Assembly (NCBI GenBank): GCA_025359505.1
Contig: JANYHH010000101.1
Coordinates: 1 to 64,000, forward strand
Direction of reading: 5' to 3'
DNA from: Deinococcales bacterium
Lineage (GTDB): Bacteria; Deinococcota; Deinococci; Deinococcales; JAAFIG01
Length of the DNA: 64,000 nucleotides
A program made the position numbers and the translations under genes. How positions within the stretch are numbered: position 1 is the first letter of the stretch; each line of letters opens with the position of its first letter. Below, piece after piece: positions 62,936-64,000 of the stretch. The notes under the pieces were generated by a model. That model was given only the letters and a program-made list of their open reading frames with translations, made no database searches and was not told the DNA's origin.

Positions 62936-63867
62936 GCGCTCCCGATCTGCACAGCGGGCAACGCTCGAGGGTCTGGCGCGACACGCTGATTGCCTACGCG
63001 TTCATGGCTCCCGTGCTGCTGGTCAAGCTGCTGTACACGTTCTGGCCGATCGTCTTTGGGGTGTTTCTGGCCTTCACCGAGTACAACGTCATCAGCGCTC
63101 CGAAGTGGATTGGCTTACGCAACTTTGAAGAGCTGTTCGGCATCGGCAGCTTCGCTGCTCGCGGCCCCGACCGCGACTTCTGGTTCGGCATGACCAACAG
63201 CCTCAAATACGTGCTGGTCGTGCCAATCATTCAATTCCTCAGCATCGGACTGGCGATGCTCGTCAACCGCCAACTGCCGGGCATCGCACTGTTTCGCACC
63301 GCGTTCTACGTGCCGGTCGTCACCAGCTTCGCGGTCGTGGGTCTGATCTGGGGCTGGATGTACAACCAGTACGGCCCGGTCAATTACATTTTGACGACGC
63401 TCGGACTGATGAACGCCAGCAATCCCACAGGCTTACTCAACAACCCCGCGACCGCGCTGCCAGCCGTGATGTTCGTGACGATCTGGAAAGGGCTGGGCTA
63501 TTACATGGTGCTGTACTTGGCGGGCTTGCAATCGATTGACCGCACGCTCGAGGAAGCGGCCGTGATCGACGGTGCGAACCGCTGGGAGGTTTTCTGGTTC
63601 ATCACCCTGCCCGGACTGCGCCCGACGATTCTGGTCTGTAGTTTGCTGTCCACGGTCAGCGCGATCAAGGTCTTTGAAGAGATCTACGTGATGACGCAAG
63701 GCGGCCCGGCGGGCAGCACCTACACCGCGCTCTTTTTCATCTACAACAAGTCCTTTGGGGATTTCAGATTCGGCTACGGCGCGGCTGCGGGCTTGGTGGT
63801 CGCAGCGGTCAGCTTGGTGCTCGGCATCATCAATTTCAGACTGACCCGAGGAGGACGAGCATCATGA
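62932..63867 (+). CDS. Sugar ABC transporter permease, MalF/UgpA type
   Basis: The protein has 311 residues from GTG 62932 and six hydrophobic helices. The N-terminus WRDTLIAYAFMAPVLLVKLL and the EAA loop IDRTLEEAAVIDGANRWEVFWFITLPGLRPT (about 199-229 of the longer frame) are typical of CUT1 sugar permeases. EEIYVMTQGGPAGST is another CUT1 mark. Translation seems coupled to the upstream 17-codon ORF. The second permease gene overlaps its stop by 4 bases. No binding-protein gene lies between the promoter and this gene. Confidence 0.93.
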   Translation: MSAPDLHSGQRSRVWRDTLIAYAFMAPVLLVKLLYTFWPIVFGVFLAFTEYNVISAPKWIGLRNFEELFGIGSFAARGPDRDFWFGMTNSLKYVLVVPIIQFLSIGLAMLVNRQLPGIALFRTAFYVPVVTSFAVVGLIWGWMYNQYGPVNYILTTLGLMNASNPTGLLNNPATALPAVMFVTIWKGLGYYMVLYLAGLQSIDRTLEEAAVIDGANRWEVFWFITLPGLRPTILVCSLLSTVSAIKVFEEIYVMTQGGPAGSTYTALFFIYNKSFGDFRFGYGAAAGLVVAAVSLVLGIINFRLTRGGRAS

Positions 63868-64000
63868 CTCGAGATCAAACCAATTCGCAACTCGAGCAAG
63901 CGTGGGCACTGCGTCAAAAACGCCGCTCGAGCCAGCTCATCACCAACGTGATCGTTTACGTCGTGCTGTTTGTGATTGCTTTCATCAGCATTTACCCGTT
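63864..64000 (+). CDS. Sugar ABC transporter permease, MalG/UgpE type (partial)
   Basis: The first 45 codons are in the window; the gene runs off the end. A hydrophilic start (MTRDQTNSQLEQAWALRQ) is followed by a helix, ITNVIVYVVLFVIAFISIYP, the first transmembrane segment of CUT1 second permeases. ATG 63864 overlaps the first permease stop, and AGGAGG lies 8-9 bases upstream. Confidence 0.85.
   Translation, partial: MTRDQTNSQLEQAWALRQKRRSSQLITNVIVYVVLFVIAFISIYP

Overview
The window reads as chromosomal DNA of a member of the Deinococcota (Deinococcus-Thermus), probably on the Deinococcus/Truepera side. This is inferred from four things. The RNA polymerase beta' chain is very long (1528 residues) and carries a large extra segment after the N-terminal zinc site, as in Thermus and Deinococcus. 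Topoisomerase I lacks cysteine-based zinc fingers. A LysN-like aminotransferase and a UbiA-type prenyltransferase are present. Many start codons sit 6-10 bases after a TANNNT box, the leaderless-mRNA arrangement known from Deinococcus. The DNA is moderately GC-rich and is saturated with the palindrome CTCGAG (14 copies in the first 2460 bases against less than one expected). The palindrome occurs in genes and spacers alike and thins out in AT-rich islands, so it marks native against imported DNA.

Layout. 0.2-13.8 kb is housekeeping: a molybdopterin oxidoreductase, an aminotransferase, a small-molecule phosphotransferase between two copies of a repeat, an ICMT-like protein, tRNA-Ser(CGA), a NIF3-like protein, a frameshifted small gene, the hicBA toxin-antitoxin pair, tmk, a glycosyltransferase, trpD and glpD. 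14.0-16.3 kb is a PadR-controlled drug-export type ABC operon. 16.4-18.3 kb holds two acetyltransferases, an orphan PqqD-like protein and an AT-rich HEPN-like gene. 18.4-22.7 kb (minus strand) groups DUF2071, a membrane-anchored methyltransferase, two small membrane proteins and a DUF3419/BtaA-like enzyme, possibly a lipid head-group pathway. 22.7-25.5 kb carries HAD, ACT, UbiA and DegV proteins.

26-41.7 kb mixes metabolism (FAD oxidoreductase, acyl-CoA carboxylase beta, carA) with accessory material. There is an ABC exporter lying between two 87-bp direct repeats, a DUF4357 nuclease-like gene behind a hairpin-rich leader, and a mazEF-like pair flanked by 25-bp direct repeats, one of which is the end of carA. 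A DIP1984-family gene is followed at once by a tRNA-like structured RNA, and a divergent MarR/NmrA pair shares a perfect operator.

41.7-50 kb is rpoB-rpoC. An AT-rich AIPR phage-defence gene sits directly upstream of the rpoB promoter. 51.8-57 kb is one ABC importer operon ending in a PHP phosphoesterase. 57.2-64 kb contains a pentapeptide protein, a metallo-beta-lactamase fold enzyme, a small P-loop kinase, topA with a histone-H1-like tail, and the start of a sugar ABC permease operon headed by a 17-codon leaderless upstream ORF. No insertion sequences, prophage or CRISPR arrays were seen. All assignments were made by reading the sequence; no database search was run.
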